Shown: piece by piece, positions 55,221 through 63,054 of the stretch
How the letters are laid out: each line of letters begins with the position of its first letter
Numbering within the stretch: the first letter of the stretch is position 1
Assembly: GCF_900188355.1 (NCBI RefSeq)
Contig: NZ_FZNX01000007.1
Span: forward strand, 62,001 to 126,000
Reading direction: 5' to 3'
DNA from: Lutibacter flavus
GTDB lineage: Bacteria > Bacteroidota > Bacteroidia > Flavobacteriales > Flavobacteriaceae
Length of the DNA: 64,000 nt
Made by a program: the position numbers and the translations under genes
Notes under the pieces: generated by a model
Database searches by the model: none
Seen by the model: only the letters and a program-made list of their open reading frames with translations
Told to the model about the DNA's origin: nothing

Positions 55221-55682
55221 TCAACTGTGATGTCTTCTTAAATGTGTTATCAATCCATTTTCGTCGTACTCAATTGACATTATTTGGCTTGAAGTATGCT
55301 CAACAATTTTATCCATATGAAATGGTTTGACTTTGGCTTTAATAGTAATTTTTACAAAGGCTGCATTTTTTCCTATCATAATGTCATCTATAGATACTTG
55401 ATGATAATATACCTTATTCTGAAGTTTGTCAATCAATCCCTTTCTGAATTCTTCTTTACTACTTATAATTACATTGTACTTAATATGCTCGTCAACAAAA
55501 TCATCAGCAAAAAAGGATAAAAATCGATCGACATCTTTTGAATCACTGTTTGGTTGCTGCTTGCAGTTATAAGCGTTTATAAATGACTCTGTCTTTTTGA
55601 GCAATTTTTGAGAATCTGTCTCTTGTGCCGAAATGGACAGTGTAAATAAGATGATGAAGGGAATAATTGCTTTGGATAACAT
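55221..55682 (-). CDS. Secreted NTF2/SnoaL-like protein
   Basis: A 153-residue protein with a signal peptide (1-18). A cone-shaped NTF2-like fold covers about 25-150 (ESFINAYNCKQ, DVDRFLSFFADDF, FVKITIKAKVKPF and the terminal YDENGLITHLRRH). The family binds small ligands or catalyses simple reactions; nothing more can be read. Last gene of the serine hydrolase operon, 50 bp after the 4-TM gene. Confidence 0.85.
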   Translation of the reverse strand: MLSKAIIPFIILFTLSISAQETDSQKLLKKTESFINAYNCKQQPNSDSKDVDRFLSFFADDFVDEHIKYNVIISSKEEFRKGLIDKLQNKVYYHQVSIDDIMIGKNAAFVKITIKAKVKPFHMDKIVEHTSSQIMSIEYDENGLITHLRRHHS

Positions 55683-55732
55683 AAATAATAATGATTTTTT
55701 AAAATAAATTAACTGTGCTTTAATAATTATAA

Positions 55733-56134
55733 CTAGCTGATTTTAGGCTTTTGCTTAGCGGCTATTAGGGTAAGTAATAGAAGTATAAATGCTATTCCAA
55801 AGCCTAACACGCCAATATTAATTCCTAACAATGTTTTCTCACTTCCATCCAGGTATTTCATTGAGCCTCCATAAAAATCTTGCAGTATATAAGCCAGTAA
55901 AAACCCACCTATGATGATCAAACTTAAAACAGTACTGATTTTGGTTTCATTTTTCACCCAAACCAACCATAAACAAAGTATACCTATAGCTGAATTGGTA
56001 ATGAGCTGCCAAACTTCATGGATACGAACATGAGGTGTCCAATCTGGATTAAAAACATGCGTGTTGTTAATTTCTAGAAATGGAACAGTTACAGCATAAA
56101 GAATGATACTGAATGTGATTATTGATTTTTTCAT
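55733..56134 (-). CDS. Small 4-TM membrane protein, paralogue B
   Basis: 133 residues, with four membrane helices and the loop HVFNPDWTPHVRIHEVWQL. It is about 80 percent identical to the protein at 47240-47641, and the DNA is also clearly alike, so the duplication is recent relative to the flanking decay. It sits 21 bp after the hydrolase gene at 56156, and the paralogue also follows a hydrolase gene. Confidence 0.78.
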   Translation of the reverse strand: MKKSIITFSIILYAVTVPFLEINNTHVFNPDWTPHVRIHEVWQLITNSAIGILCLWLVWVKNETKISTVLSLIIIGGFLLAYILQDFYGGSMKYLDGSEKTLLGINIGVLGFGIAFILLLLTLIAAKQKPKIS

Positions 56135-56155
56135 TTTTAAATTTGTATTAAGTTT

Positions 56156-57322
56156 TTATTGTATAAGTTTATATAAATCCTCTTCAAATTTTTTATAGGT
56201 TTCTTCATACCTGTTATTACTTAAGATCACAAGAAATTCATTAGTCTCCGGTAAATATAATATCATTGTTTTAGCACCTCCCCAACTACCATTATGATAC
56301 ACCCATTTACCTTTGCTTTCGGTATCGTAAATAGCCACACCAAATCCATACTTTTTAGAAACTTCATCTGTAGAAAACATCAATTGTTTGCTTTCTTCAG
56401 TGATTAAAATGTTATTTCTTAACGCTTGTTTCCATTTTTCAAGATCCAGAATAGAAGTATAAATACCTGTGTCACCTATAATGGCTTTCATCCAATTTAG
56501 GTGCTTGTGGTTTTTATCTTCATTTGCTCTTTGATGTCTTTTTTTACGTTTGTTGTAGGTATGGCCAATGGCAACATTCTCGTCTTGCTCTAGATTATTG
56601 TCAACAGCGCTGACTTTTGAAGATTGCATTCCTGCTGGAGTAAAAATATATTCCTTTATATACTCTGCGTAGGATTGTTGACTTACTTTTTCAATAATTA
56701 CACCTAATACAACATAACCTGTGTTATCATATTCATAACGGCCTCCTGGTTCAAAACTTAACTTCAAATTTAATTTATTTAAAAGATCAACTACATCTTG
56801 AGCGGTAGCCATTTTTTTTCGGTTCCAATGCTTCTTGTTATAAAATAACTTCTGATAGTCTGGAAGTCCTGATTGATGTCTTAGTAAATGTTCTACAGTA
56901 ATATGCTGATATGGAAAATCAGGAATTATCTCTTGTACTTTAGTATTGTAACGAATCAATTGTTTTTCGACCAACTGAGTGATGGCTAGTGCCGTAAATT
57001 GTTTAGAACAAGACGCTAATTCAAATACTGTTGCCTCGTTAAGGGGTTTCCTAGATTCAAAGTCAATATATCCATAACTCCCGGTAAAAATGATGGAATC
57101 ATTTTTAGAATATAACACATTACCATTAAATCCTTTTGATTGATGAACCTTTGCTAAACTATCTATACGTTGTGCTATTTGAGCATTCAAAACGTTCGAC
57201 ATTAGAGTGCTTAACATATAAATTCCTATTAGTAATTTAATTTTAAAATTCGTTTTATTATTTATTTTATCAATTGGATTTGTATCAAGGATATCAGTGA
57301 ATATATTTAGTGATTTTTCCAT
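56156..57322 (-). CDS. Class-C beta-lactamase-like serine hydrolase
   Basis: 388 residues. A cytosolic lead of about 27 residues precedes a signal-anchor (about 28-48, LLIGIYMLSTLMSNVLNA). The catalytic motifs are complete: SCSK in FELASCSKQF (about 103), Y-D-N in YEYDNTGY (about 205) and HNG in VYHNGSWGG (about 345). Such enzymes include D-aminopeptidases, esterases and penicillin-binding-like proteins. A shorter start at Met36 would give an ordinary signal peptide. Part of the operon read from site 2. Confidence 0.9.
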   Translation of the reverse strand: MEKSLNIFTDILDTNPIDKINNKTNFKIKLLIGIYMLSTLMSNVLNAQIAQRIDSLAKVHQSKGFNGNVLYSKNDSIIFTGSYGYIDFESRKPLNEATVFELASCSKQFTALAITQLVEKQLIRYNTKVQEIIPDFPYQHITVEHLLRHQSGLPDYQKLFYNKKHWNRKKMATAQDVVDLLNKLNLKLSFEPGGRYEYDNTGYVVLGVIIEKVSQQSYAEYIKEYIFTPAGMQSSKVSAVDNNLEQDENVAIGHTYNKRKKRHQRANEDKNHKHLNWMKAIIGDTGIYTSILDLEKWKQALRNNILITEESKQLMFSTDEVSKKYGFGVAIYDTESKGKWVYHNGSWGGAKTMILYLPETNEFLVILSNNRYEETYKKFEEDLYKLIQ

Positions 57323-57413
57323 AATGTTTAATCTTTTTGTATCGATATTCTGCTTCTTTTTTAATTTTTATAATTTGTTGTCTTATTTATATCATGATGC
57401 TTTTAAGCCTACA

Positions 57414-57722
57414 TTAATTGCATTTGTACAATTTTTCAGTTGCCTTTTTAAGATCTGCCAAAGGTAAAAATTGATCTGTTATAGTTAAGATTGCATGTAA
57501 GTTATCTCGTAACCGATTTAATTTAATTTCGCCTGGTTTGATTGATGTTTGCAATAAATGAATAGACATATCAGCTAAAAGAAGGCGTTGTTTATCTAAC
57601 CAAGCTTCATCTTCTTGTTTTGCTGGATGATTTAAGTAACTAGTTTCAACTTTACTGTGTAATTCCCAGCTAGTGTCAATTATTTTTTGTCGTTCTTCTT
57701 TAGTAATTGTTTTATATATCAT
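57414..57722 (-). CDS. Small helical protein of unknown family
   Basis: 102 residues, no signal peptide, several amphipathic helices (ERQKIIDTSWELHSKVE, then LDKQRLLLADMSIHLLQ). A dead paralogue lies at 49050-49185, also next to a hydrolase. Its start overlaps the stop of the upstream gene by 4 bp (ATGA), which means translational coupling. Function unknown. Confidence 0.7.
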   Translation of the reverse strand: MIYKTITKEERQKIIDTSWELHSKVETSYLNHPAKQEDEAWLDKQRLLLADMSIHLLQTSIKPGEIKLNRLRDNLHAILTITDQFLPLADLKKATEKLYKCN

Positions 57723-58063
57723 TGTGATTCATCCCAATCTAATACAAGCTTTGGCATCTTTACAGCTTCATTGAGATTATAATTTTGAATTCTAGTGACT
57801 TCGCTTTTAAACCAATCTGAAAATTCACTTTTATCATTTTGAAATTTTTCAGAAAAACCCTGGCTATTAGCTTCTGTATAGACCATAACTTCGAAATCGT
57901 TTTCATTTTCTTTGAGATACCAACTCTCTTTGGTTACTCCAATTCTTTCATGCATTTTTGTAAACTCACAATTTCTAGTTGTATTAACCTCTTCAACAAA
58001 CTTTAACCATTCTTGCACCATATCTTTTGAAAGCGGAAAACTGTAGACGTATTTTAACTTCAT
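57719..58063 (-). CDS. Small protein, possibly ferredoxin-fold (DUF6176-like)
   Basis: 114 residues, soluble, with two beta-alpha-beta halves (KLKYVYSFPLSKDMVQEWLK, then NDFEVMVYTEANSQGFSEKF), which suggests a dimeric alpha-beta barrel such as DUF6176. The assignment is by pattern only. A truncated copy lies at 42326-42540. It lies 2 bp after the hydrolase gene at 58066 and overlaps the following gene. Confidence 0.65.
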   Translation of the reverse strand: MKLKYVYSFPLSKDMVQEWLKFVEEVNTTRNCEFTKMHERIGVTKESWYLKENENDFEVMVYTEANSQGFSEKFQNDKSEFSDWFKSEVTRIQNYNLNEAVKMPKLVLDWDESQ

Positions 58064-58065
58064 AA

Positions 58066-59565
58066 TTAATTTTTAAGTGATTCTATTCTTTCTTGAGAAT
58101 TCTTGCACCAATTACAATTATTTTCAGATTTTAATTCTAAAGCTTTACTAAAGGCCTTAATTGCATTTTCTTTCTGATTATATTCAAAATAAGCATCGCC
58201 AAGGGAATCATAAAGATTGCCATCATTTGGAAACAACTCTACATTTAATTTCAATAGTTCCAATCCCCAAGCTGGATTCCCCTCTTTTGCAATACGTTTG
58301 AAACCAATTCGGTTGAATACTGCTTTGTCATTGAATTTAGAACCTAAATTTTCATCTAAAAACGATACTAATTTACTTGCTTTATCAGTGTCATGAGTAC
58401 TTATAAAATCATATACTAATTCGTATGACAATTTTGTTACAGGTTTTGGCGTAAAATTAGAGTCAAAAACCATGTTTCCAATATTCCAAGATACATCTTC
58501 AGAATCTCTATTTAGAATGGTGTTTGACAATACAATAACAACCAGATCATCTTCAACATACCTGATGAAATTGGCAAAATAAATACCGTTACTACCATTA
58601 TGTGTTACTATTTTTGTTCCATTTTTACTTTTAAATATTGCCCATCCATAACCATAATGAGATGATCCTTCATCATTTTCTACAACATGTGGTGTTTCAA
58701 TCATTTTTAATGACTTATTACTTAAAACTTTGTTATGTTGCAAAGCGAGGTGCCATTTATAAAGATCTTCTGTAGTTGAATAAATATCTCCCTTTCCAAT
58801 ACTATACCAATGGTTATTATTATAAGGAAGATGTTCCTGTGTTATTCCCCAATCCATCCAAACGCCATCTGTGTAATTAAAATAATACCCATGAGAAAGT
58901 TGCTCACTATTAAATGAGATACTTTTATAACCTGTCTTATTCATTGATAGAGGATCCCAAAAATTTTCTTTTAAAAAAGTAGTATAATCTTGTTTAGAGA
59001 CTAACTCTATAATAGCCGCGAGCATGATATAATTTGCATTAGCATATTGATGATTTGTTCCAAGTGTTGATTGCAATTCTGCCTCAAAGAATTCTTTTAG
59101 AAACTGTTCCTTACTAGCTTCATCATATCTAAATCCGCCAGTTCTCGGTGAAACACCTGTTGTATGCGTTAGTAATTGATGAATAGTAATATCTTTTTTA
59201 TCAATAGGGGCTTCATTGTAAAATAGACCAATTTTATCTGAAGTATTAAGTTTTCCTTGTTCAACCAATTTTAAAATAGCTGCAGCTGTAAATTGTTTAG
59301 TTACTGAACCAATATTGAAAATTGATGACGACGTATTGACAATTTTCTTCTTTCTATCAGACCAACCATAGCCTTTTGATAAAATAACATCTCCTTTTTT
59401 GGCAACTAGCACGGATGCTGAATAGCCATTGGCTACACTATTATTTAAATAGGTGTCAATTTTAGCTTTAAGTTCTTCAACACTTTGTTTTTCTTGACCA
59501 TATAAAGTATATGTTCCAAATACAAATAGAATAATAAGGGCAATGGGAAAAAGATTTTTTTTCAT
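58066..59565 (-). CDS. Secreted serine hydrolase (class-C beta-lactamase-like) with TPR tail
   Basis: A 499-residue protein with a signal peptide (1-23). Motifs: SVTK in FNIGSVTKQF (about 88), Y-A-N in HQYANANYI (about 183), HNG in VTHNGSNGI (about 322). A C-terminal extension (about 425-495) has two TPR units (NLYDSLGDAYFEYNQKENAI). It follows the lipoprotein hydrolase gene by 6 bp. It may process a cell-wall peptide, ester or small-molecule amide; the substrate is unknown. Confidence 0.9.
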   Translation of the reverse strand: MKKNLFPIALIILFVFGTYTLYGQEKQSVEELKAKIDTYLNNSVANGYSASVLVAKKGDVILSKGYGWSDRKKKIVNTSSSIFNIGSVTKQFTAAAILKLVEQGKLNTSDKIGLFYNEAPIDKKDITIHQLLTHTTGVSPRTGGFRYDEASKEQFLKEFFEAELQSTLGTNHQYANANYIMLAAIIELVSKQDYTTFLKENFWDPLSMNKTGYKSISFNSEQLSHGYYFNYTDGVWMDWGITQEHLPYNNNHWYSIGKGDIYSTTEDLYKWHLALQHNKVLSNKSLKMIETPHVVENDEGSSHYGYGWAIFKSKNGTKIVTHNGSNGIYFANFIRYVEDDLVVIVLSNTILNRDSEDVSWNIGNMVFDSNFTPKPVTKLSYELVYDFISTHDTDKASKLVSFLDENLGSKFNDKAVFNRIGFKRIAKEGNPAWGLELLKLNVELFPNDGNLYDSLGDAYFEYNQKENAIKAFSKALELKSENNCNWCKNSQERIESLKN

Positions 59566-59571
59566 GATTAT

Positions 59572-60936
59572 TTAACTATTTTTATTCAAGTTATTCATTT
59601 TAATATAATTCCAAGTATTGCCACCTTGCTCAAAAACCATTTGTTTGCCATCAGCAGAAAAAGTGAATGATATAGACTCTGCGTACATTTGCTCTAAAAC
59701 AAACCGATTTTCTCCTTTATAAATTAAAGGAGCCTTAAATTCGTTTTTTATAAAATTAATTAAAGTATTATTTTCTTGTATAAATACAGACTTATCGTTT
59801 GGATCATTTTGAGAAATATAAACACCAACAAATTTCTTCAACTCATTTTCTGATATTGCTACAGGTGCATCTCCTAGAAACAATTTTAGTATTTCAGTAT
59901 ATATTTCGTTAATATCAATTTTAGAACCGTTTGAAATTAATGTAAAAGATAATTTATCCTTAGAAAAATAAATTGAAGTAGCTCTGAATTCATCAATGCG
60001 TCCACGATGCCCAAATCCCTGTCTGTCATTAGTTGTATATCGAAAAAGCCCCATTCCATATCTGTCTTTTATAGTTTTCATTAATGTTAGGCTTTCTGTT
60101 GAGAGTACTTTCCCTGTAAGCAAGCCTTCAAAAAAACTATTTAGATTTTTTGGTGTTGATACAATTGAGCCAGTTCCTTTAGCGCTAGACAAATCTGTTT
60201 CAGGAAATTCATTCCATTTCTTATCATATTTGTATGAATATGATTCATTATCATTTATATTTATTCCTTTTCCTGAGTATGTATTGTTTAAGTTGAGTGG
60301 CTTGCAAATTTTCTCTTGCAAAAGGTTTTCATAAGAAGTGTTATACGTTTTCTCAAGAATTAGTGCTAATAAAAAGTAATTAGAATTACTATATTCTCCT
60401 TTACTATTTGGCTCAAAGTCGCTTTCATACTTAGAAATTTTAGATAACATTTCTGTAGATGATATATATTTAGTGCGATTGTCAAAAAACCATTTATCTT
60501 TTGTAAAACTGTGAATACCGCTTCTGTGTTGCAATAACTGAGCAATGGTTATCTTATTCGCGTTTTTTACATTGGTAAAATAGTACCCTATCGTTTTGTT
60601 TAAATCTAGCTTATTTTCTTCAATAGCCTTAAAAATTAACGTTGCTGTAAATGATTTAGTAACAGAACCTATACGATATTTGGTATCTGTACTCGCTTTC
60701 TTGTTTGTTTTAACATCACTAAATCCAACAGTATTTTCATATACAGTTTCTCCATTTTGAGATAGTATAATACTCCCCATAAATTCATCATTCTTATCAT
60801 AAGCATCTAATAAGCTGTCGATTTTAACTTGATAAGTATCAGCTTTTTGCTTTATTGATTGAGTAGATTTTTTGTTTTGTGAACAAGAAGATAGTAGTGT
60901 TATGAATGCTACTATTATTAAAGTTGATTTTTTCAT
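59572..60936 (-). CDS. Serine hydrolase lipoprotein (class-C beta-lactamase-like)
   Basis: 454 residues. Lipobox ITLLSSCSQ (Cys at about 18). Motifs are complete: SVTK in YRIGSVTKSF (about 93), Y-S-N in GEYSNSNYF (about 188), HRG in FGHRGRIDEF (about 308). The last 90 residues form an extra beta domain (LKKFVGVYIS) like DUF3471. It is the first gene of a tight operon running to 55221, behind LytTR-like site 2. It is anchored in the membrane facing the periplasm. Confidence 0.9.
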   Translation of the reverse strand: MKKSTLIIVAFITLLSSCSQNKKSTQSIKQKADTYQVKIDSLLDAYDKNDEFMGSIILSQNGETVYENTVGFSDVKTNKKASTDTKYRIGSVTKSFTATLIFKAIEENKLDLNKTIGYYFTNVKNANKITIAQLLQHRSGIHSFTKDKWFFDNRTKYISSTEMLSKISKYESDFEPNSKGEYSNSNYFLLALILEKTYNTSYENLLQEKICKPLNLNNTYSGKGININDNESYSYKYDKKWNEFPETDLSSAKGTGSIVSTPKNLNSFFEGLLTGKVLSTESLTLMKTIKDRYGMGLFRYTTNDRQGFGHRGRIDEFRATSIYFSKDKLSFTLISNGSKIDINEIYTEILKLFLGDAPVAISENELKKFVGVYISQNDPNDKSVFIQENNTLINFIKNEFKAPLIYKGENRFVLEQMYAESISFTFSADGKQMVFEQGGNTWNYIKMNNLNKNS

Positions 60937-60964
60937 TTTTTGATTGACTTATAAATGTATGTCA

Positions 60965-61027
60965 CAAATGTCTCTTAAAATACTTGAGATAATTTGTCTT
61001 AAATGGAATTAGATTTGTTCGAAAAGA
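60965..61027 (-). promoter_or_regulatory. LytTR-like direct-repeat operator and -7 box, site 2
   Basis: tttgtcttaaatgg (60993) and tttgttcgaaaaga (61014) repeat at 21 bp. The gene-strand -7-like box GACATTTG lies at 60965-60972, 20 bp away, 29 bp before the ATG of the hydrolase operon. Confidence 0.72.
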
Positions 61028-61163
61028 ATTTATACGACAAATTAAAGACAGATTGAAGTTAAAAATAAGGATATATGTCTTATTGATTATAAAAATGCAC
61101 TAGAAGTAATTAAAAAACTACTCATAATTTTATTTTATCTATGAGAATTGTAAACAACTGGCT

Positions 61164-61973
61164 TTATTTGTCATAGTTTTTAGATGTAAAGGATTTATGA
61201 ATTATTTTCCATTCATTTTTAATTTTCAATAACAATAAATAATCAATTGCTATCCTATTACGGTCAGGCATTAGAACTTGTACTTTGGCAAGACCTGCAT
61301 TATTTTCATAATCTAATGATAAAATATTCCCTATTCGATTGTTTTTTTTGCCTTCTTTAAAATTTCCAATGTATTGCTTTCCTGGAATGATACTCAGGCT
61401 GTCATCTTTTATATAGTATAGATTAAAATCTTGGTGAAATGCCTTTTCTAATTTTATAGGTTCTCCATTTGCTGTTCCGTCAATGTAATTTGACAAGGTT
61501 TCTTTGATTTCTTTTAATCCCTTTTTTTCATTAGAAACTAAATCTTCTATTTTTTGATAATTTTTTAGGTTAATTATCTTATGTAATATTTTCCACTGCC
61601 CTTTTATTTTAAGAAGCAAAAGATAATCCGTCGCTATTCTTTTTGTGTCTGGAAAGTAAACTTCAACTTTTACAGAGGCCGCATCGTTTTCACAATCAAT
61701 AGATATGATTCGTCCTATTCTGTTATATTTTTTTCCCTTTTCAATTCTTTCAATATAACCTTTGCCATCTATAACTCTTAACGTATCTTCCTGTATTAGG
61801 AAGAGATTAAAATCTTTATGAAATGCTTCTCTTACTTTGTCTGGATTACCATTTGCTGTGCCCTCTGTGTATTTCATCACAGTAGCGTTAATTTGCTCTA
61901 CTTCTGTTTGTGCATTTAGTTTTAATACTAAAATAAAGTTAAGTGTAAGAAATATTATTAATGCTTTTTTCAT
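61164..61973 (-). CDS. Secreted tandem NTF2-like (putative lumazine-binding) protein
   Basis: A 269-residue protein with a signal peptide (1-21). Two copies of a PF12893-type NTF2-like domain lie at about 23-145 and 152-268. Each has the pattern TEGTANGNPDKVREAFHKDF and RIATDYLLLLKIKGQWKILH (second copy DGTANGEPIKLEKAFHQDF). The internal duplication is clear. Ligand unknown. It is transcribed toward the hydrolase operon and ends 136 bp before site 2. Confidence 0.88.
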   Translation of the reverse strand: MKKALIIFLTLNFILVLKLNAQTEVEQINATVMKYTEGTANGNPDKVREAFHKDFNLFLIQEDTLRVIDGKGYIERIEKGKKYNRIGRIISIDCENDAASVKVEVYFPDTKRIATDYLLLLKIKGQWKILHKIINLKNYQKIEDLVSNEKKGLKEIKETLSNYIDGTANGEPIKLEKAFHQDFNLYYIKDDSLSIIPGKQYIGNFKEGKKNNRIGNILSLDYENNAGLAKVQVLMPDRNRIAIDYLLLLKIKNEWKIIHKSFTSKNYDK

Positions 61974-62089
61974 GTTTTCTTCTTTTTGACATTGTACTGG
62001 TAATGGTCTGATTTATTTATAGCTAAGCTATTTGCACTTAAGACGATTTGCTAATCCTTTTATCTGTGTTGATGCATTTGCTATATGGA

Positions 62090-63001
62090 TTATTGTTTAG
62101 ACCTGAGCGTTTCAATAATCTGCGCATCCACCCAAAATATATCTATATCAGAATATGGATCATCAATTGTTGACGCAACAACTCTAACAAAGAAAAGGTA
62201 TTTTCCGTCTGGCGTGACCTTTGCCCCCGCTTCATATGCATCTGTATTTATCTTATCACCCATGTTAATAGCAGTGCCCCATGAGCTATCTTGCTGTCGA
62301 AAACTTATATAGAGGTCTACATTACCAAATCCGCTGTCTTTTATGCCGTCCCAAATAATATAGGATTCATCTGGTGCGATGAAGGGGTGTGAATTCCTTG
62401 TTCCGCTGTTAATCTCTTTGCTGAATGGTCTTGGTGCTTCACGCTTGCCATTTACCAGCCGAGAATATCGAAGAATACCATCGTCGTCTGGACGCCTTTC
62501 GTCAAAAGCATAGGTTCCTTTCGATGAAGCAGAAAGGCTCATGATATCTATTTCTTCGAAAGAAGAGCCAAGGCTTTTTATCTCTGACCAGCCAGTGTCT
62601 GTACGCTCTTTATATCGCTTGCCCAAATGCATAGTCTTACCATCTGGTGAGAAGAAAGGGTAGAAAGTCTGGGCGTCTCTTCCCAAAATGACTGTCTCAA
62701 GCCATCGATTATTTTTTTGTTTATAAATGACAGATTCAATTTTTTTATTATCCTGTCGCATTCTAATAAAATAAAACTCATCCATATCGGGTGAAAAAAC
62801 GCCACCATCCTCAAGACCCTTTGTTGTAACAATGCCAGGGGCAAAAGGTTCTGGGGTTAAGCCCGGTGGCTTTTGACCGAGATAAGATCCTTCTAAGGTA
62901 GGATGGCTAGCATCGTTTTTAATTATTTCTTGAGCAAAGACAGTGTTTTGCGATATAGCACAAGCCAATATTAATAATTTCGTTGTTTTCATGTACTTCA
63001 A
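62090..63001 (-). CDS. PD40/TolB-like propeller protein, paralogue B
   Basis: 303 residues with a signal peptide ending NTVFAQ (about 24). The propeller repeats are [34 protein letters not shown] and [12 protein letters not shown]. It is a paralogue of 46306-47205 but has an ordinary signal peptide rather than a lipobox. The Met at residue 4 (62992) is an equally good start. It lies 53 bp after the partial hydrolase gene. Confidence 0.88.
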   Translation of the reverse strand: MKYMKTTKLLILACAISQNTVFAQEIIKNDASHPTLEGSYLGQKPPGLTPEPFAPGIVTTKGLEDGGVFSPDMDEFYFIRMRQDNKKIESVIYKQKNNRWLETVILGRDAQTFYPFFSPDGKTMHLGKRYKERTDTGWSEIKSLGSSFEEIDIMSLSASSKGTYAFDERRPDDDGILRYSRLVNGKREAPRPFSKEINSGTRNSHPFIAPDESYIIWDGIKDSGFGNVDLYISFRQQDSSWGTAINMGDKINTDAYEAGAKVTPDGKYLFFVRVVASTIDDPYSDIDIFWVDAQIIETLRSKQ

Positions 63002-63054
63002 TTTTTGTTGATTTTAAATTAAATGTGTTTTTTGATGTTTTGCAATTATTAATT

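Noticed and set aside
39781-61027. CRISPR array or tandem repeat origin for the recurring ttgttcaaaaagg words
   Set aside because: The words occur only in pairs at 21 bp upstream of genes, kilobases apart, which fits operators and not an array.
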